DNA from: Natronincola peptidivorans
Lineage (GTDB): Bacteria; Bacillota; Clostridia; Peptostreptococcales; Natronincolaceae
Direction: 5' to 3'
NCBI RefSeq assembly: GCF_900111615.1
Contig: NZ_FOHU01000010.1
Coordinates: 62,001 to 126,000 of the forward strand
Length of the DNA: 64,000 nucleotides
The notes beneath the pieces are model-generated. The model was not told the origin of the DNA. It made no database searches and saw only the letters and a list, made by a program, of their open reading frames with translations. How positions within the stretch are numbered: position 1 is the first letter of the stretch; every line of letters begins with the position of its first letter. This document shows, one piece after another, positions 1 to 9,901 of the stretch. The translations under genes were made by a program, and so were the position numbers.

Positions 1-13
1 ACTTATTTCCTCC
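1..13 (-). promoter_or_regulatory. Ribosome binding site of a gene just outside the window, probably dnaJ
   Basis: On the minus strand a GGAGG lies at 9-13, followed by AAATAAGT up to the window edge. The start codon would therefore sit at or just past position 1. It lies 127 bases downstream of dnaK in the same direction, and dnaJ normally follows dnaK in clostridial heat-shock operons. The gene itself is not visible, so its identity is inferred from gene order. Confidence 0.55.
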
Positions 14-26
14 AGCTATGTAAGCA

Positions 27-50
27 TAAGGACACCCTAAGGTGTCCTTA
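27..50. other. Hairpin between dnaK and the next gene
   Basis: A perfect 10-bp inverted repeat (TAAGGACACC / GGTGTCCTTA) with loop CTAA. No T-run follows on either strand, so it is not a textbook terminator. It may stabilise or process the mRNA between dnaK and the presumed dnaJ. Confidence 0.5.
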
Positions 51-112
51 GACTGTTGAAAAATCTCCATCTTCTTCCCTGACTTGATACTAACAGAGCT
101 TTCCAACAGTCT
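50..112. repeat. Imperfect inverted repeat in the dnaK 3' spacer
   Basis: AGACTGTTG at 50-58 is complementary to CAACAGTCT at 104-112, leaving a 45-base loop. Paired ends of this kind can be remnants of a small non-autonomous element, but no target duplication is visible and the assignment is open. Confidence 0.35.
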
Positions 113-139
113 AGATTTTGTTGATTTTCTCAGTAGCCT

Positions 140-1975
140 CTATTTATCTTCTTCATCCTTAACTTCTTCATACTCTGCATCTACTACATTGTCATCTTTT
201 TGTTGTCCTGCTTCTCCTTCAGCTTGCTGCTGACCTTCCTGTGCTTGTTGATACATTTGCTGAGAAATGGCATGGAAAGCATTTGTTAAGTCTTCTATAG
301 CTTTTTTCATTTCTTCAACATCATCAGCCTCTAGTGCTTTCTTAAGCTTTTCTACTTCAGCTTTAACTTTTTCTTCATCTTCCTTACTGACCTTGCCCTC
401 AACCTCTTTTAATGTCTTTTCTGTTTGGTAGATTAAAGAATCTGCTTGATTCCTAACTTCTATTTTTTCCTTACGCTTTTTATCTTCTTCGGCATGCAAC
501 TCAGCTTCCTTTACCTTGGCCTCTATGTCCTCATCAGACAGCTTGGTAGAAGCAGAAATTGTTATTTTTTGATCCTTACCTGTCCCTAGATCCTTTGCAG
601 ATACGTTTACTATGCCATTGGCATCTATATCAAAGGTCACTTCTATTTGAGGCACTCCTCTTGGTGCTGGTGGAATTCCTGTCAACTCAAATCTGCCTAG
701 GGTTGTATTGTCAGCCGCCATTTGTCTTTCTCCTTGGAGCACATGAATATCTACCGCTGGTTGATTATCAGCAGCCGTAGAAAAAGTCTGGCTTTTCTTT
801 GTAGGTATGGTGGTATTTCTTTCAATCAATTTTGTAAATACGCCGCCTAAGGTTTCGATTCCTAAAGACAGTGGTGTTACATCTAGTAGTAGAACATCCT
901 TTACCTCACCAGTTAATACGCCGGCTTGGATTGCTGCACCTAGGGCTACACATTCGTCTGGATTGATGCCCTTGTGAGGGTCTTTTCCTGTGATCTTTTT
1001 AACTGCTTCCTGAACAGCTGGTATACGGGTGGAACCCCCTACTAATATCACCTTATCAATATCCTGTGGAGAAAGCTTTGCATCTTCCAATGCCTTTCTC
1101 ATAGGCTCTGTTGTTTTTTCTACTAAATGAGCAGAAATTTCCTCAAACTTTGCTCTGCTCAAGTCAATATTTAAATGCTTTGGTCCAGTATTGGTGGCTG
1201 TAATAAAAGGAAGATTAATATTGGTGCTCATGGTACTGGAAAGCTCTTTTTTGGCTTTTTCAGCAGCATCCTTTAATCGTTGTAAAGACATTTTATCTTG
1301 TCGTAAATCAATACCTTCTTGCTTTTTAAATTCTTCTGCAATATAGTCCATGACCACTTGATCAAAATCATCTCCACCTAAAAGGTTGTTACCATGAGTT
1401 GCCAACACTTCAAAAACGCCATCTCCTAGCTCTAGAATGGATACATCAAATGTACCACCGCCTAAGTCATAAACCAATATTTTTTGTTGTTGTTCAGTTT
1501 TGTCTAAACCATATGCTAGAGATGCTGCAGTTGGCTCATTAATAATTCTTTGTACGTTTAAGCCCGCAATTTTTCCTGCATCCTTTGTTGCTTGTTTTTG
1601 ACTATCAGCAAAATATGCTGGTACTGTAATAACTACATCTGTTACTTTTTCTCCTAAGTATGCTTCTGCATCTGCTTTAAGTTTTTGTAGAATGATTGCA
1701 GAAATGTCCTGTGGTGTATAATCCTTCCCATCAATGTTTTCCTTATAATCAGTTCCCATATGTCTTTTTATAGATAGAATTGTTTTGTCTGGATTTGTTA
1801 TAGCTTGTCTTTTTGCAGGCTCTCCTACAATTCTTTCCCCATCCTTACCAAAAGCAACAATAGAGGGTGTAGTTCTGTTTCCTTCAGAATTTGGTATTAC
1901 AGTGGGTTCCCCTCCTTCTAATACTGCAACACATGAATTGGTTGTACCTAAGTCAATACCTATTACTTTACCCAT
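140..1975 (-). CDS. dnaK: Molecular chaperone DnaK (Hsp70)
   Basis: This is the cytoplasmic ATP-dependent Hsp70 chaperone, which binds exposed hydrophobic peptide and cycles with DnaJ and GrpE. The 611-residue length is normal. The N-terminal ATPase domain opens with the phosphate-1 motif [10 protein letters not shown] and continues with [10 protein letters not shown] and the adenosine motif [13 protein letters not shown]. The substrate-binding domain follows, and the tail is acidic and Gln-rich (EEVKDEEDK). The start ATG is preceded by GGAGG at good spacing. It is the last complete gene of an hrcA-grpE-dnaK unit on the minus strand, 44 bases after grpE, so the CIRCE-controlled promoter in front of hrcA probably drives it. 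No separate promoter is seen in the grpE-dnaK gap. Confidence 0.98.
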   Translation of the reverse strand: MGKVIGIDLGTTNSCVAVLEGGEPTVIPNSEGNRTTPSIVAFGKDGERIVGEPAKRQAITNPDKTILSIKRHMGTDYKENIDGKDYTPQDISAIILQKLKADAEAYLGEKVTDVVITVPAYFADSQKQATKDAGKIAGLNVQRIINEPTAASLAYGLDKTEQQQKILVYDLGGGTFDVSILELGDGVFEVLATHGNNLLGGDDFDQVVMDYIAEEFKKQEGIDLRQDKMSLQRLKDAAEKAKKELSSTMSTNINLPFITATNTGPKHLNIDLSRAKFEEISAHLVEKTTEPMRKALEDAKLSPQDIDKVILVGGSTRIPAVQEAVKKITGKDPHKGINPDECVALGAAIQAGVLTGEVKDVLLLDVTPLSLGIETLGGVFTKLIERNTTIPTKKSQTFSTAADNQPAVDIHVLQGERQMAADNTTLGRFELTGIPPAPRGVPQIEVTFDIDANGIVNVSAKDLGTGKDQKITISASTKLSDEDIEAKVKEAELHAEEDKKRKEKIEVRNQADSLIYQTEKTLKEVEGKVSKEDEEKVKAEVEKLKKALEADDVEEMKKAIEDLTNAFHAISQQMYQQAQEGQQQAEGEAGQQKDDNVVDAEYEEVKDEEDK

Positions 1976-2019
1976 TTCTATTTCCTCCTTCTATGTTTAA
2001 ATTATTAAATAATATAGTT

Positions 2020-2625
2020 TTATTGTGCTACCTTCACCATCGCTGGCCTTAATACTTTCCCATAGATGGTATAGCCTTTTTGAAATACTTCTATAACCTC
2101 ATTTGACTCTGCCTCTGCTTCTTCCTTCATAACAGCATGATGAAGATTCATATCAAAGGGTTTATTTAAAGCATCAATTTCCTCAATCCCATTTTTTTTC
2201 AGGATATCTTGCAACTGTTTATAGATGAGTTCAACACCTTCATAGATAGCTTTCTCTTCATTACCTTCTATAGGTACAGCTAAAGCCCTTTCCAGATTAT
2301 CAATAATACTTAAAAGCTCTACAGCAAATTTTTCATTGGCATATAAATAAATATCACTTTTTTCCTTTTCTATTCTTTTTTTATAATTAGCAAAATCTGC
2401 TTGTGTTCTAGCTAATCTATTATGATAATCTAATGCCTCAGCCTCTTTTTCGATGATTTTTTTCTTCAAGGTATCTATATCCTCTTCTGTTTTTTGATTT
2501 TCCATTTCCTCCTGTACCGCCTCTTCATTACTATGTACTTCCTCTAGTTTCTCTTCCTTAAGATCTTCTTTATTTTTAGTTACTTCTTCTATTATCTCCT
2601 CTGGTGTTTCTTTGTTCTTTGCCAT
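2020..2625 (-). CDS. grpE: Nucleotide exchange factor GrpE
   Basis: GrpE releases ADP from DnaK and resets the chaperone cycle. The first 60 or so residues are Glu/Lys-rich and predicted coiled coil. The GrpE core follows with RTQADFANYKKR in the long helix, and the beta-wing end reads GYTIYGKVLRPAMVKVA. I place the start at the ATG at 2625 (MAKNKETPEE, 201 residues) because AGGTGGAG lies just upstream. A further upstream in-frame start adds a hydrophobic stretch atypical of GrpE. The gene is 85 bases downstream of hrcA and directly upstream of dnaK, as expected for the class I heat-shock operon. Confidence 0.96.
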   Translation of the reverse strand: MAKNKETPEEIIEEVTKNKEDLKEEKLEEVHSNEEAVQEEMENQKTEEDIDTLKKKIIEKEAEALDYHNRLARTQADFANYKKRIEKEKSDIYLYANEKFAVELLSIIDNLERALAVPIEGNEEKAIYEGVELIYKQLQDILKKNGIEEIDALNKPFDMNLHHAVMKEEAEAESNEVIEVFQKGYTIYGKVLRPAMVKVAQ

Positions 2626-2710
2626 GCTTCTCCACCTACCCTTAATTATTGTTAATGCTAAAAAAACAAAGATAGAGTGCAAAATGCATCTGCACTTCGC
2701 ACTAATATTT

Positions 2711-3742
2711 TTATCTATATCTTGTTCTTAACAATTCATTAATATACTGACTAATTTGGTTCATCACCCCAACTACGTTAGAATAATCCATTCGTGTAGG
2801 CCCAATAACACTTAGCTTTCCTATAACATTGTCATTGATTTTATAGGTTGCTGTAACTAGGCTGCATTCCTTTGCCTCTTGGTACAGATTTTCACTACCT
2901 ATAGATATGCTGATACCCTCATCTGTTGAAGCAGAAATAAGATGACCCATTTTTTGTTTTTCTTCCAGCATCTTTAAGAAGGTTTTTGCTTTAAACACAT
3001 CATTAAATTCTGGAAAATTAAAAATGTTTGTTGTGCCAGTTAAAAATAACTCCACATCCTCAATGCCTTCTAAAACATTAAATAGCTTTGGCATAACAGA
3101 TCCAATTAAGCTGTTAAACTCATACAGCTCTTCTTCTAATTCTTTTAATAGCTCTCCCTCTATTTCTTTGATGGTTAAGCCTTGAAGTTTTTTGTTTAAT
3201 AAATTAGAAACCTTCTCAACTTTGTCATAGGAGATACCTTCTGGGACATTTACCAAAGGATTTTTAATAATCCCTGTATCTGTAACCATTACTGTTATAA
3301 TATTTTCTGTATCTATAGGCACCAATTGAATATGCTTTATTCTATTTTCTTTAATCTGAGGTGCTAGCACAGCTGATGTATAATTTGTAAGCTGTGATAT
3401 GATTTTGGAGCTATATTGTAACAGCTGCTCCACTTCACCAAACTGTCTGACTAGATTGTTTTTGATATTTTTTCTTTGGAGATTTGCAATCATTTTTATC
3501 TCCATAAGATTATCCACATAAAGACGATATCCTTTATCAGAGGGAATACGTCCTGCGGAAGTGTGGGGCTGAATCAAATAACCCAAATCCTCTAAATCTG
3601 CCATTTCATTTCTAATGGTGGCGGCACTTACCCCTAGATTGTATTTCTTTGAAAGTGTCCTTGAACCTACAGGTTCTGCTGTTTCTATATAATCGCGGAT
3701 GATAGTTTGTAGAATTTTTATTTTTCTGTCATCTAAATTCAT
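2711..3742 (-). CDS. hrcA: Heat-inducible transcription repressor HrcA
   Basis: HrcA binds CIRCE operators and represses class I heat-shock genes; its folding depends on GroEL in the known systems. The 343-residue protein starts MNLDDRKIKILQ and has the N-terminal winged-helix with the conserved VGSRTLSKKYNLGVSAATIRNEM region at about 27-48. AGGTGATA lies 4-5 bases before the ATG. It is first in the operon and sits immediately behind a perfect CIRCE, so it represses its own operon. Confidence 0.97.
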   Translation of the reverse strand: MNLDDRKIKILQTIIRDYIETAEPVGSRTLSKKYNLGVSAATIRNEMADLEDLGYLIQPHTSAGRIPSDKGYRLYVDNLMEIKMIANLQRKNIKNNLVRQFGEVEQLLQYSSKIISQLTNYTSAVLAPQIKENRIKHIQLVPIDTENIITVMVTDTGIIKNPLVNVPEGISYDKVEKVSNLLNKKLQGLTIKEIEGELLKELEEELYEFNSLIGSVMPKLFNVLEGIEDVELFLTGTTNIFNFPEFNDVFKAKTFLKMLEEKQKMGHLISASTDEGISISIGSENLYQEAKECSLVTATYKINDNVIGKLSVIGPTRMDYSNVVGVMNQISQYINELLRTRYR

Positions 3743-3758
3743 ATTATCACCTCTGTTA

Positions 3759-3785
3759 TTAGCACTCTATGACATTGAGTGCTAA
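3759..3785 (-). promoter_or_regulatory. CIRCE operator
   Basis: A perfect TTAGCACTC-N9-GAGTGCTAA inverted repeat lies between the hrcA promoter and its start codon. This is the known binding site of HrcA. Confidence 0.97.
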
Positions 3786-3798
3786 CGATTCTGCTTTT

Positions 3799-3827
3799 AA
3801 AATATCATTTCATTATATTTTTGTCAA
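3799..3827 (-). promoter_or_regulatory. Sigma-A promoter of the hrcA-grpE-dnaK operon
   Basis: On the minus strand TTGACA (3822-3827) is followed after 17 bases by TATTTT (3799-3804). CIRCE begins 14 bases further downstream, so bound HrcA would overlap the transcription start. Confidence 0.85.
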
Positions 3828-3846
3828 GACTTTTGCAAAAAAATAT

Positions 3847-4986
3847 TTAGTCTAGCAGCATTTCTTGAAAAACAATGTTTGCTAAATCATTTCCTGTTTT
3901 GGTTAATCTAATCCTTTCTTTATCATAGGTTACCAATTTTCTTTCCTGTAGTTTTTGTAGTTTGTTTTCATAGATATCAAATGGTGAAAGCTTAAATCTT
4001 TTTTGAAACTCTTCTATAGAAACTCCCTCTATCATCCTTAATCCTAAGAACATTGTTTCGCTTATTTCTTCACGAAAGGAAAGGCTTATTCTATTTTCTA
4101 CGGGCTTTTCTTCATTTTTAATACTTTCAATATATGTATCTAATAGTGGATAGTTATTAAACCTTTCATCTTGAAAATAAGAATGGGCAGCTGCGCCAAA
4201 GCCAATATAGGGTTTGTTTTTCCAATAGACAATATTATGCTTGCATTGATAATTTGTCTTTGCAAAGTTAGATATTTCATAATGCTGATAGCCTTTTTTC
4301 TTTAAATAGTCTATAGCATGATGATACATCTGAAGCTCTACCTCTTCCTTGGCTTTTTCAATCCTTCCCTCTGCCTCCCAGCTGTAGAAGAGGGTATCTT
4401 CTTCAATGATCAGGCTGTAGGCTGCAATATGGGGCACCTCTAAATCTACGATTTTTTCTATAGTATCCTGCCAATCCTTAAGGGTTTGTCCTGGTAATCC
4501 AAACATTAGATCTACATTTATATTTGTAAATCCAACAGCTCTTGCCTCCTGCAGATTTTTAAGAAAATCATCATACCGATGGATTCTGCCAATACAATTC
4601 AGCAGGTGATCTTGAGAGGCCTGCAGCCCTATACTTAAACGGTTGATTCCACTATTGAAATAGGCTTTTAGTTTATCATGATTCAATAATCCAGGGTTAG
4701 ACTCCATAGAAATCTCTGCATCCTTTGCAATTCTATAGTTTTCATATAAAGAATTCATCATGCTGGCTACTTGTTCTTCACTCAGTATGGAAGGGGTACC
4801 TCCTCCAATAAATATGCTCTTGATTTCGCAGCTGGATAGCTCTTCTTTATAAAGAAGCATTTCTTTTTTTAAAGCATCAATATATTCTTGGATTTTATCT
4901 TCTTTATTACTGTAGGAGATAAAATCGCAATAATAGCATTTCTTTTTGCAGAAAGGAATATGGATATAAATACTCACTGGTTTCAA
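3847..4986 (-). CDS. hemW: Heme chaperone HemW, radical SAM protein
   Basis: This is a HemW (older name HemN-like) radical SAM protein of 379 residues. The 4Fe-4S ligands are in CKKKCYYC (Cys13, 17, 20), and IFIGGGTPS and SMESNPG follow as in coproporphyrinogen oxidase relatives. Members of this clade transfer heme rather than oxidise coproporphyrinogen. The start is a TTG at 4986 with AGGAGG seven bases upstream; no better start exists. It lies upstream of the hrcA operon and downstream of lepA, the usual clostridial order. Confidence 0.93.
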   Translation of the reverse strand: MKPVSIYIHIPFCKKKCYYCDFISYSNKEDKIQEYIDALKKEMLLYKEELSSCEIKSIFIGGGTPSILSEEQVASMMNSLYENYRIAKDAEISMESNPGLLNHDKLKAYFNSGINRLSIGLQASQDHLLNCIGRIHRYDDFLKNLQEARAVGFTNINVDLMFGLPGQTLKDWQDTIEKIVDLEVPHIAAYSLIIEEDTLFYSWEAEGRIEKAKEEVELQMYHHAIDYLKKKGYQHYEISNFAKTNYQCKHNIVYWKNKPYIGFGAAAHSYFQDERFNNYPLLDTYIESIKNEEKPVENRISLSFREEISETMFLGLRMIEGVSIEEFQKRFKLSPFDIYENKLQKLQERKLVTYDKERIRLTKTGNDLANIVFQEMLLD

Positions 4987-5060
4987 AGGATGACCTCCTT
5001 GATATTTCTATTGTTGTATATCTTCAACACTTAAATCTCAAGACCTCTGAGGGATTTAAT

Positions 5061-5090
5061 AAAGCTAGTAACTCTAAAGTTACTAGCTTT
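5061..5090 (-). terminator. Terminator after lepA
   Basis: A 13-bp perfect stem (AAAGCTAGTAACT / AGTTACTAGCTTT, loop CTAA) starts 11 bases past the lepA stop. The T-run on the minus strand is short (TTTATT), so termination may be partial and allow read-through into hemW. Confidence 0.8.
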
Positions 5091-5101
5091 ATTGAATATG
5101 A

Positions 5102-6910
5102 TTAACTATCTAACTTTAACACTGACATAAAAGCTTTTTGTGGTACCTCTACGCTACCCACCTGACGCATTCGCTTTTTACCCTCTTTTTGTTTCTCTAA
5201 TAGCTTTTTCTTTCTGGTGATATCTCCACCATAGCATTTAGCAAGTACATCTTTTCTTAATGCTCTAATGGTTTCCCTTGCAATAACTTTTTGTCCGATG
5301 GTGGCTTGGATTGGTATAGCAAACTGATGTCTAGGAATTTCGTCCTTTAACCTTTCACACATACCTCTGCCTCTTGTGTAAGCTTTGCTTTCATGGACAA
5401 TAAAGGATAAAGCATCTACCTGTTCTCCATTAATTAGTATATCTAGCTTTACTAGCTTTGATTCTCGATAACCAATAAATTCATAATCTAAAGATCCATA
5501 GCCTTTAGTTTTTGATTTTAATGCATCAAAGAAATCATAGATAACTTCATTTAATGGCAGCTCATAATGAAGAACCACTCTTGTCTCTTCCATATACTCC
5601 ATGTTTTTCATTTCTCCACGACGTTCCTGACAAAGCTCCATCACTGTACCCACATAAGTATTGGGTACCATAATATTGGCCTTAACGATAGGCTCCTCCA
5701 TCTTGATGATTTCTTGAGGCTTAGGTAAATTAGCTGGATTTTGTATCATAACAACTTCCTTATTGGTTTTTGTAATCTGATAGATAACGCTAGGAGCAGT
5801 TGTTACTAAGTCTAGGTCAAACTCTCTCTCTAGTCTTTCCTGTATAATCTCCATATGCAAAAGTCCTAGGAAGCCACATCTAAAGCCAAAGCCTAGAGCT
5901 GCAGAGGTTTCAGGCTCGTATACCAAAGCAGCATCATTTACCTGCAATTTTTCTAAGGCATCTCTTACATCCTCATATTTTTCCCCTTCTGCAGGATAGA
6001 TACCACAATAAACCATAGGTGTTACTTTTCTATAGCCAGGCAATGGATTTTCTGTTGGAGTTGCAGCGTCTGTAATAGTATCCCCAACCCGACAGTTTCT
6101 GACATCCTTGATACTTGCAGCTACATATCCAACATCTCCTGCCTTTAATTCTGCCAGCTGAATAGGTCCTGGAGAATACACCCCTACTTCTGTTACTTCA
6201 AAGGTTTTATTGGTAGCCATCATCTTGATTTTCATACCTTTTTTTAAGGAACCTTCAACTACTCTGATGTATGCAATAACCCCTTTATAATTATCATAAT
6301 AAGAGTCAAAGATTAATGCCTTTAGAGGAGCATCCTCCTCACCTGATGGTGCTGGTACTTTCTGTACGATAGCCTCTAAAACATCTACAATATTGATGCC
6401 GTCCTTAGCAGAGATTAAAGGTGCATCGTGAGCTTCTAAGCCAACAATATCTTCAATTTCTTTCTTAATCTCCTCTGGTCGAGCACTAGGCAAGTCAATT
6501 TTATTGATTACTGGAACAATTTCTAAGTCCTGTTCTAATGCTAAGTATACATTTGCTAATGTTTGTGCCTCGATTCCTTGAGCAGCATCAACAACTAGGA
6601 TTGCCCCCTCGCAGGCTGCTAAACTTCTTGAAACCTCATAGGTAAAGTCCACATGTCCCGGTGTATCAATCAGGTTTAAATAGTATTCTTCTCCATCCTG
6701 AGCCTTATAGACTAATCTAATGGTTTGCAGCTTAATGGTGATACCTCTTTCTCTTTCTAAATCCATGTTGTCCAGAATTTGTTGCTGCATTTCCCTCACG
6801 CTTATTAGACCAGTATCCTCTATCAATCTATCAGCCAAGGTAGATTTTCCATGATCTATATGGGCAATGATGGAGAAATTTCTAATCTTCTTTTGTCTAT
6901 CACTTGGCAT
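5102..6910 (-). CDS. lepA: Elongation factor 4 (LepA), back-translocating GTPase
   Basis: LepA is a ribosome-associated GTPase related to EF-G. The P-loop reads [10 protein letters not shown]2/G3 are visible as RERGITI and DTPGHVDF, and G4 is NKIDLP. Domain II and the LepA-specific C-terminal domain end with [17 protein letters not shown]. The ATG at 6910 ([12 protein letters not shown], 602 residues) is chosen because GGAGG lies nine bases upstream and the length matches the family. An upstream start would add an Arg-rich 11-residue tail. Confidence 0.96.
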   Translation of the reverse strand: MPSDRQKKIRNFSIIAHIDHGKSTLADRLIEDTGLISVREMQQQILDNMDLERERGITIKLQTIRLVYKAQDGEEYYLNLIDTPGHVDFTYEVSRSLAACEGAILVVDAAQGIEAQTLANVYLALEQDLEIVPVINKIDLPSARPEEIKKEIEDIVGLEAHDAPLISAKDGINIVDVLEAIVQKVPAPSGEEDAPLKALIFDSYYDNYKGVIAYIRVVEGSLKKGMKIKMMATNKTFEVTEVGVYSPGPIQLAELKAGDVGYVAASIKDVRNCRVGDTITDAATPTENPLPGYRKVTPMVYCGIYPAEGEKYEDVRDALEKLQVNDAALVYEPETSAALGFGFRCGFLGLLHMEIIQERLEREFDLDLVTTAPSVIYQITKTNKEVVMIQNPANLPKPQEIIKMEEPIVKANIMVPNTYVGTVMELCQERRGEMKNMEYMEETRVVLHYELPLNEVIYDFFDALKSKTKGYGSLDYEFIGYRESKLVKLDILINGEQVDALSFIVHESKAYTRGRGMCERLKDEIPRHQFAIPIQATIGQKVIARETIRALRKDVLAKCYGGDITRKKKLLEKQKEGKKRMRQVGSVEVPQKAFMSVLKLDS

Positions 6911-7000
6911 AAAAATATTCCTCCTTCGAATATACCTATCCATAACTTTATAAATTATATCATACTATCATTATTGTTGGTAGATATTCTATCTCTTATT

Positions 7001-7363
7001 TCAAAAAAAATGTCGGTTTCTACCGACATTTTTTATACGCTCAAATAGATGATAAATTTCATCCATGATTCTACTGTACCCCGTTTCCAGCATTACATAG
7101 ATTTCCTCAATTTTTTCATTTGCTATATATATTTTTTCTCCTATAACATACAACACCACATTCTCTTCTTCTAGTTCATAGCCTAATACTCTAGTATCCT
7201 CCAACGCCAACATTTCTCTAAGGGCATAGTCTACTGATAGAATTCCTATGATTAAAAATATCATAATAAATATAAGTATCATTCTTAATTGCTTTGCTTT
7301 CTTTTTATTCTCTATTTTCATTTGTCTTCTACTCATCCACATCACCATTGATATTGTGGACAT
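7001..7363 (-). CDS. Small single-pass membrane protein, unknown function
   Basis: I do not recognise this 120-residue protein. A basic N-terminus (MSRRQMKIENKKKAKQLR) precedes one strongly hydrophobic helix (MILIFIMIFLIIGILSVDYAL), followed by an acidic mostly soluble half. The start is uncertain: ATGs at 7363 and further in (before MSRRQMK) lack a clear Shine-Dalgarno site. It begins 18 bases after spoIIP in the same direction, so it may belong to the sporulation unit gpr-spoIIP. Its last codons (RNRHFF and stop) lie inside the terminator hairpin. Confidence 0.7.
   Translation of the reverse strand: MSTISMVMWMSRRQMKIENKKKAKQLRMILIFIMIFLIIGILSVDYALREMLALEDTRVLGYELEEENVVLYVIGEKIYIANEKIEEIYVMLETGYSRIMDEIYHLFERIKNVGRNRHFF
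7003..7034. terminator. Bidirectional intrinsic terminator
   Basis: TGTCGGT / ACCGACA with loop TTCT is flanked by eight A's on the left and six T's on the right, so it can end transcription on either strand. It overlaps the 3' end of the small membrane protein gene and would close the gpr-spoIIP unit. Confidence 0.88.
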
Positions 7364-7381
7364 TATTTTAGTATAATAAAC

Positions 7382-8665
7382 CTATTTCTTTATTAAGTCC
7401 AATGAATCCGCCAATACCTCTGCTAAATATACTGCTGTTCTTCTGGCTTCCTGAATGGTGTTTGCATTACTGCCCACTTCAAGTAAGCCATAATGATCTG
7501 CAAGAAATTGGTTGAAGCTTCCATAGGGTTTTACTAAAACATGCTTACTGAAACCCGGATATTTACTATCACTAACAGCCTTAACAAAGGATGCAAAAGT
7601 CTCCACTTGTTTGCGATTTGGTGATGCAGGGCCAATGACAAATTGAAACCTAGTGCATGTTTCACCATGAATGGTTACTCTATTATTTGCTATAATATTT
7701 TCCCTATTGGGATTGGTCTCGATATGATCATAGCCATCTCTATGAACATCCAGCACCACCTTTATAGAAGGATTATCCTTTAATATTTTTTGTGCGGTTT
7801 CTAAGGATCTACTGTAGGACCCGCTATAGGATGGATAATCATGATAGGTGGTATCGTGAATGACGTTATATCCTCTCTTCTCTAGTTCAGCTTTCATTAT
7901 TTCTGCGATTGTGATAACAGAGTATTCCTTCCTTAAGGTATGATAATTTCCTTCAGAGGCTGGTTTATAGGACTCTGTTCCGTGGGTATGATAAATCAAT
8001 ATATGTGGCTTTCCTTCTTCAAAATTGATAGTTCTAGGCTTTTGGACATTACCTAATGTCAGTCCGCTACCGCTGTTTAAGCTATCAACAATATTATCCT
8101 CCCCCACTAAATAAATCCCTTGCATCAATTCCCCTAGATCATCTTCGTTCTGTATTTCTTCAGGATCCACTTTTCCCTCCTGAGGAGATGTGCCGGTTGC
8201 AACGGCATCATCAAGCTCCACAAAAAAAATATCCCTTGATATTTCTTGTGGTGATTCCTGTGGATTTTCCTCAGTAGCATAGGTCATTTGCATATCCTGG
8301 GTTAAACTTGCTGGAAATTGAGATTGTACAAAAGTGACTGGATTTTTGAAATCCACTCGAAACATACTATAAATAAAAGAAGAATACATATTATGCATAT
8401 ACTCTTTTAAAGTAATACTTCTTTTCATTTTAGCTGACGGAAATACTTGTTCTATAGCCTGTACTAAAAATATATTTTGTGAAGATATCTGCTTTTTCTC
8501 TTCTATCTTTATTTCTTCAATAGCTGTATTTTCTGTTTCAGCAAAAGAGTTGGAAAGAGCACTTTTATTCAATATCATTCTTCCAAAGAAAAATAAGGTA
8601 GCCAATATAAGGACCAATATAATAATATTTTGGTAGTTTTTTAACAATGAAAATTTTTTTCTCAT
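7382..8665 (-). CDS. spoIIP: Stage II sporulation protein P (SpoIIP)
   Basis: SpoIIP is the peptidoglycan amidase and endopeptidase of the engulfment DMP complex (SpoIID, SpoIIM, SpoIIP), acting at the forespore septum. After a short basic tail there is one N-terminal membrane helix (IIILVLILATLFFFG), then a variable linker. The catalytic domain contains ILIYHTHGTESY, and LDVHRDG and LEVGSNAN mark later metal-site strands. I prefer the ATG at 8665 (MRKKFSLLKN, about 427 residues). A GTG at 8677 directly abuts the Shine-Dalgarno bases. It lies downstream of gpr. The ribosome binding site is part of a long hairpin (8676-8720). Confidence 0.93.
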   Translation of the reverse strand: MRKKFSLLKNYQNIIILVLILATLFFFGRMILNKSALSNSFAETENTAIEEIKIEEKKQISSQNIFLVQAIEQVFPSAKMKRSITLKEYMHNMYSSFIYSMFRVDFKNPVTFVQSQFPASLTQDMQMTYATEENPQESPQEISRDIFFVELDDAVATGTSPQEGKVDPEEIQNEDDLGELMQGIYLVGEDNIVDSLNSGSGLTLGNVQKPRTINFEEGKPHILIYHTHGTESYKPASEGNYHTLRKEYSVITIAEIMKAELEKRGYNVIHDTTYHDYPSYSGSYSRSLETAQKILKDNPSIKVVLDVHRDGYDHIETNPNRENIIANNRVTIHGETCTRFQFVIGPASPNRKQVETFASFVKAVSDSKYPGFSKHVLVKPYGSFNQFLADHYGLLEVGSNANTIQEARRTAVYLAEVLADSLDLIKK

Positions 8666-8675
8666 AAAAGAAAGC

Positions 8676-8720
8676 ACCCACCTTTAATCAGTACTATATT
8701 GATTAATATGAAAGGTGGGT
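8676..8720 (-). promoter_or_regulatory. Hairpin that contains the spoIIP ribosome binding site
   Basis: ACCCACCTTT and AAAGGTGGGT form a perfect 10-bp outer stem (8711-8720 with 8676-8685), extended by TGATT/AATCA inside a bulge. The 3' arm on the minus strand contains AAGGTGG, the only Shine-Dalgarno candidate for spoIIP. The bases after the stem are U-rich, so the hairpin could also act as a terminator for gpr. Confidence 0.6.
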
Positions 8721-8742
8721 ACTATTTATACCATTAATGGAT

Positions 8743-9717
8743 TTAATGTATATATCTATTTACGTCTTTTAGGTCAATAGCTGGATGTAGAGCAATATTG
8801 ATGGCATTAGCAATTATATGGGATAGGTTTAAAATAATCTCATCTACTTCCTTAGGTGTTACCATCACATTGGCACTATATGGTTCCAAAACCTCTTTGA
8901 TCATATGGTACTTTTCTTCTTCTTTTAATTCTGCCAGCATATTATAAAATTGAGAGCCTACTTTAGCCTGCTTTGAAAAGGCTTTTATCACTAACTGAAT
9001 GGTATCATTTGTCAATGTAGCTGCATCTACTACAGTAGGAACACCTATAGCTATTACTGGTATACCTAATGTTTTTTCATCCAGTGCTTGTCTTTTATTA
9101 CCAACCCCTGAACCAGGATGAATGCCACTGGTGGATAATTGAATGGTGGTGTTAACTCTTTCCATCTTTCTAGATGCTAAAGCGTCCACCGCTAATACGA
9201 TATCTGGCTTTACATTCTCCACAATCCCTTTTATAATCTCTCCGGTTTCTATCCCTGTAGTTCCCATAACTCCTGGTGAAATAGCACTCAGCTCTGCAAG
9301 TTCTTCATCATTTTCTTTATTATATAATTTGAATAGATGTCTTGTTACAAAAAGCTTTGAAATGACCTTGGGACCTAGAGCGTCAGGAGTGACATCATTA
9401 TTGCCTAATCCTACAACCAAGACCTTTATGTATTTATCAATGTTCACAAGAGCTCTTATTTCTTTTGCTAATAGTTGGCTCACTTCATCCTTTAAATCAG
9501 CATCGGGTCTTCTAAGTCCTACGCACTCCAAGGTGATATATTTGCCAATTGCCTTTCCCATTACCTTTTCACCATGCTGATCCAGTATTTCTACCCTGGT
9601 AATTGTTACACCCTTTAGTTCATCCTGCTGTACCGCTACACCAGGAATCTCTTGTTGTTTTTCCTCTTGATATAATTCTCTAACCTCCATGGCTAAATCT
9701 GTTCTTATTTGAAACAT
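8743..9717 (-). CDS. gpr: Spore germination protease GPR
   Basis: GPR cleaves small acid-soluble spore proteins early in germination. The start MFQIRTDLAMEVREL, then VVGLGNNDVTPDALGP and the motif IKPD..LAVDALASR (here VKPDIVLAVDALASR), are typical of peptidase family A25. I use the ATG at 9717 (324 residues) because AGAGGTGAAG precedes it and homologues begin at this point; the longer reading adds 16 residues without support. In the known enzyme the N-terminal propeptide is self-removed in the spore. It is transcribed away from rpsT and upstream of spoIIP. Confidence 0.95.
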   Translation of the reverse strand: MFQIRTDLAMEVRELYQEEKQQEIPGVAVQQDELKGVTITRVEILDQHGEKVMGKAIGKYITLECVGLRRPDADLKDEVSQLLAKEIRALVNIDKYIKVLVVGLGNNDVTPDALGPKVISKLFVTRHLFKLYNKENDEELAELSAISPGVMGTTGIETGEIIKGIVENVKPDIVLAVDALASRKMERVNTTIQLSTSGIHPGSGVGNKRQALDEKTLGIPVIAIGVPTVVDAATLTNDTIQLVIKAFSKQAKVGSQFYNMLAELKEEEKYHMIKEVLEPYSANVMVTPKEVDEIILNLSHIIANAINIALHPAIDLKDVNRYIH

Positions 9718-9901
9718 AGCTTCACCTCTTATTTTTGTTTTGTCTTTAAACGAAGATAATACCATTTTACCTTGCTTGACACTGTCTTATTTTATTATTT
9801 GATATTTTTTGAAAAATTATCAATACTACATAGTAATTAATCATTTCTGTATAAGAAATACCTTTTAAGTCAATAAAATAATTATATTATTGATTTTGTT
9901 A

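Noticed and set aside
9143-9580. 145-codon open frame on the plus strand over gpr
   Set aside because: It lies wholly opposite the conserved gpr coding sequence and has no ribosome binding site.
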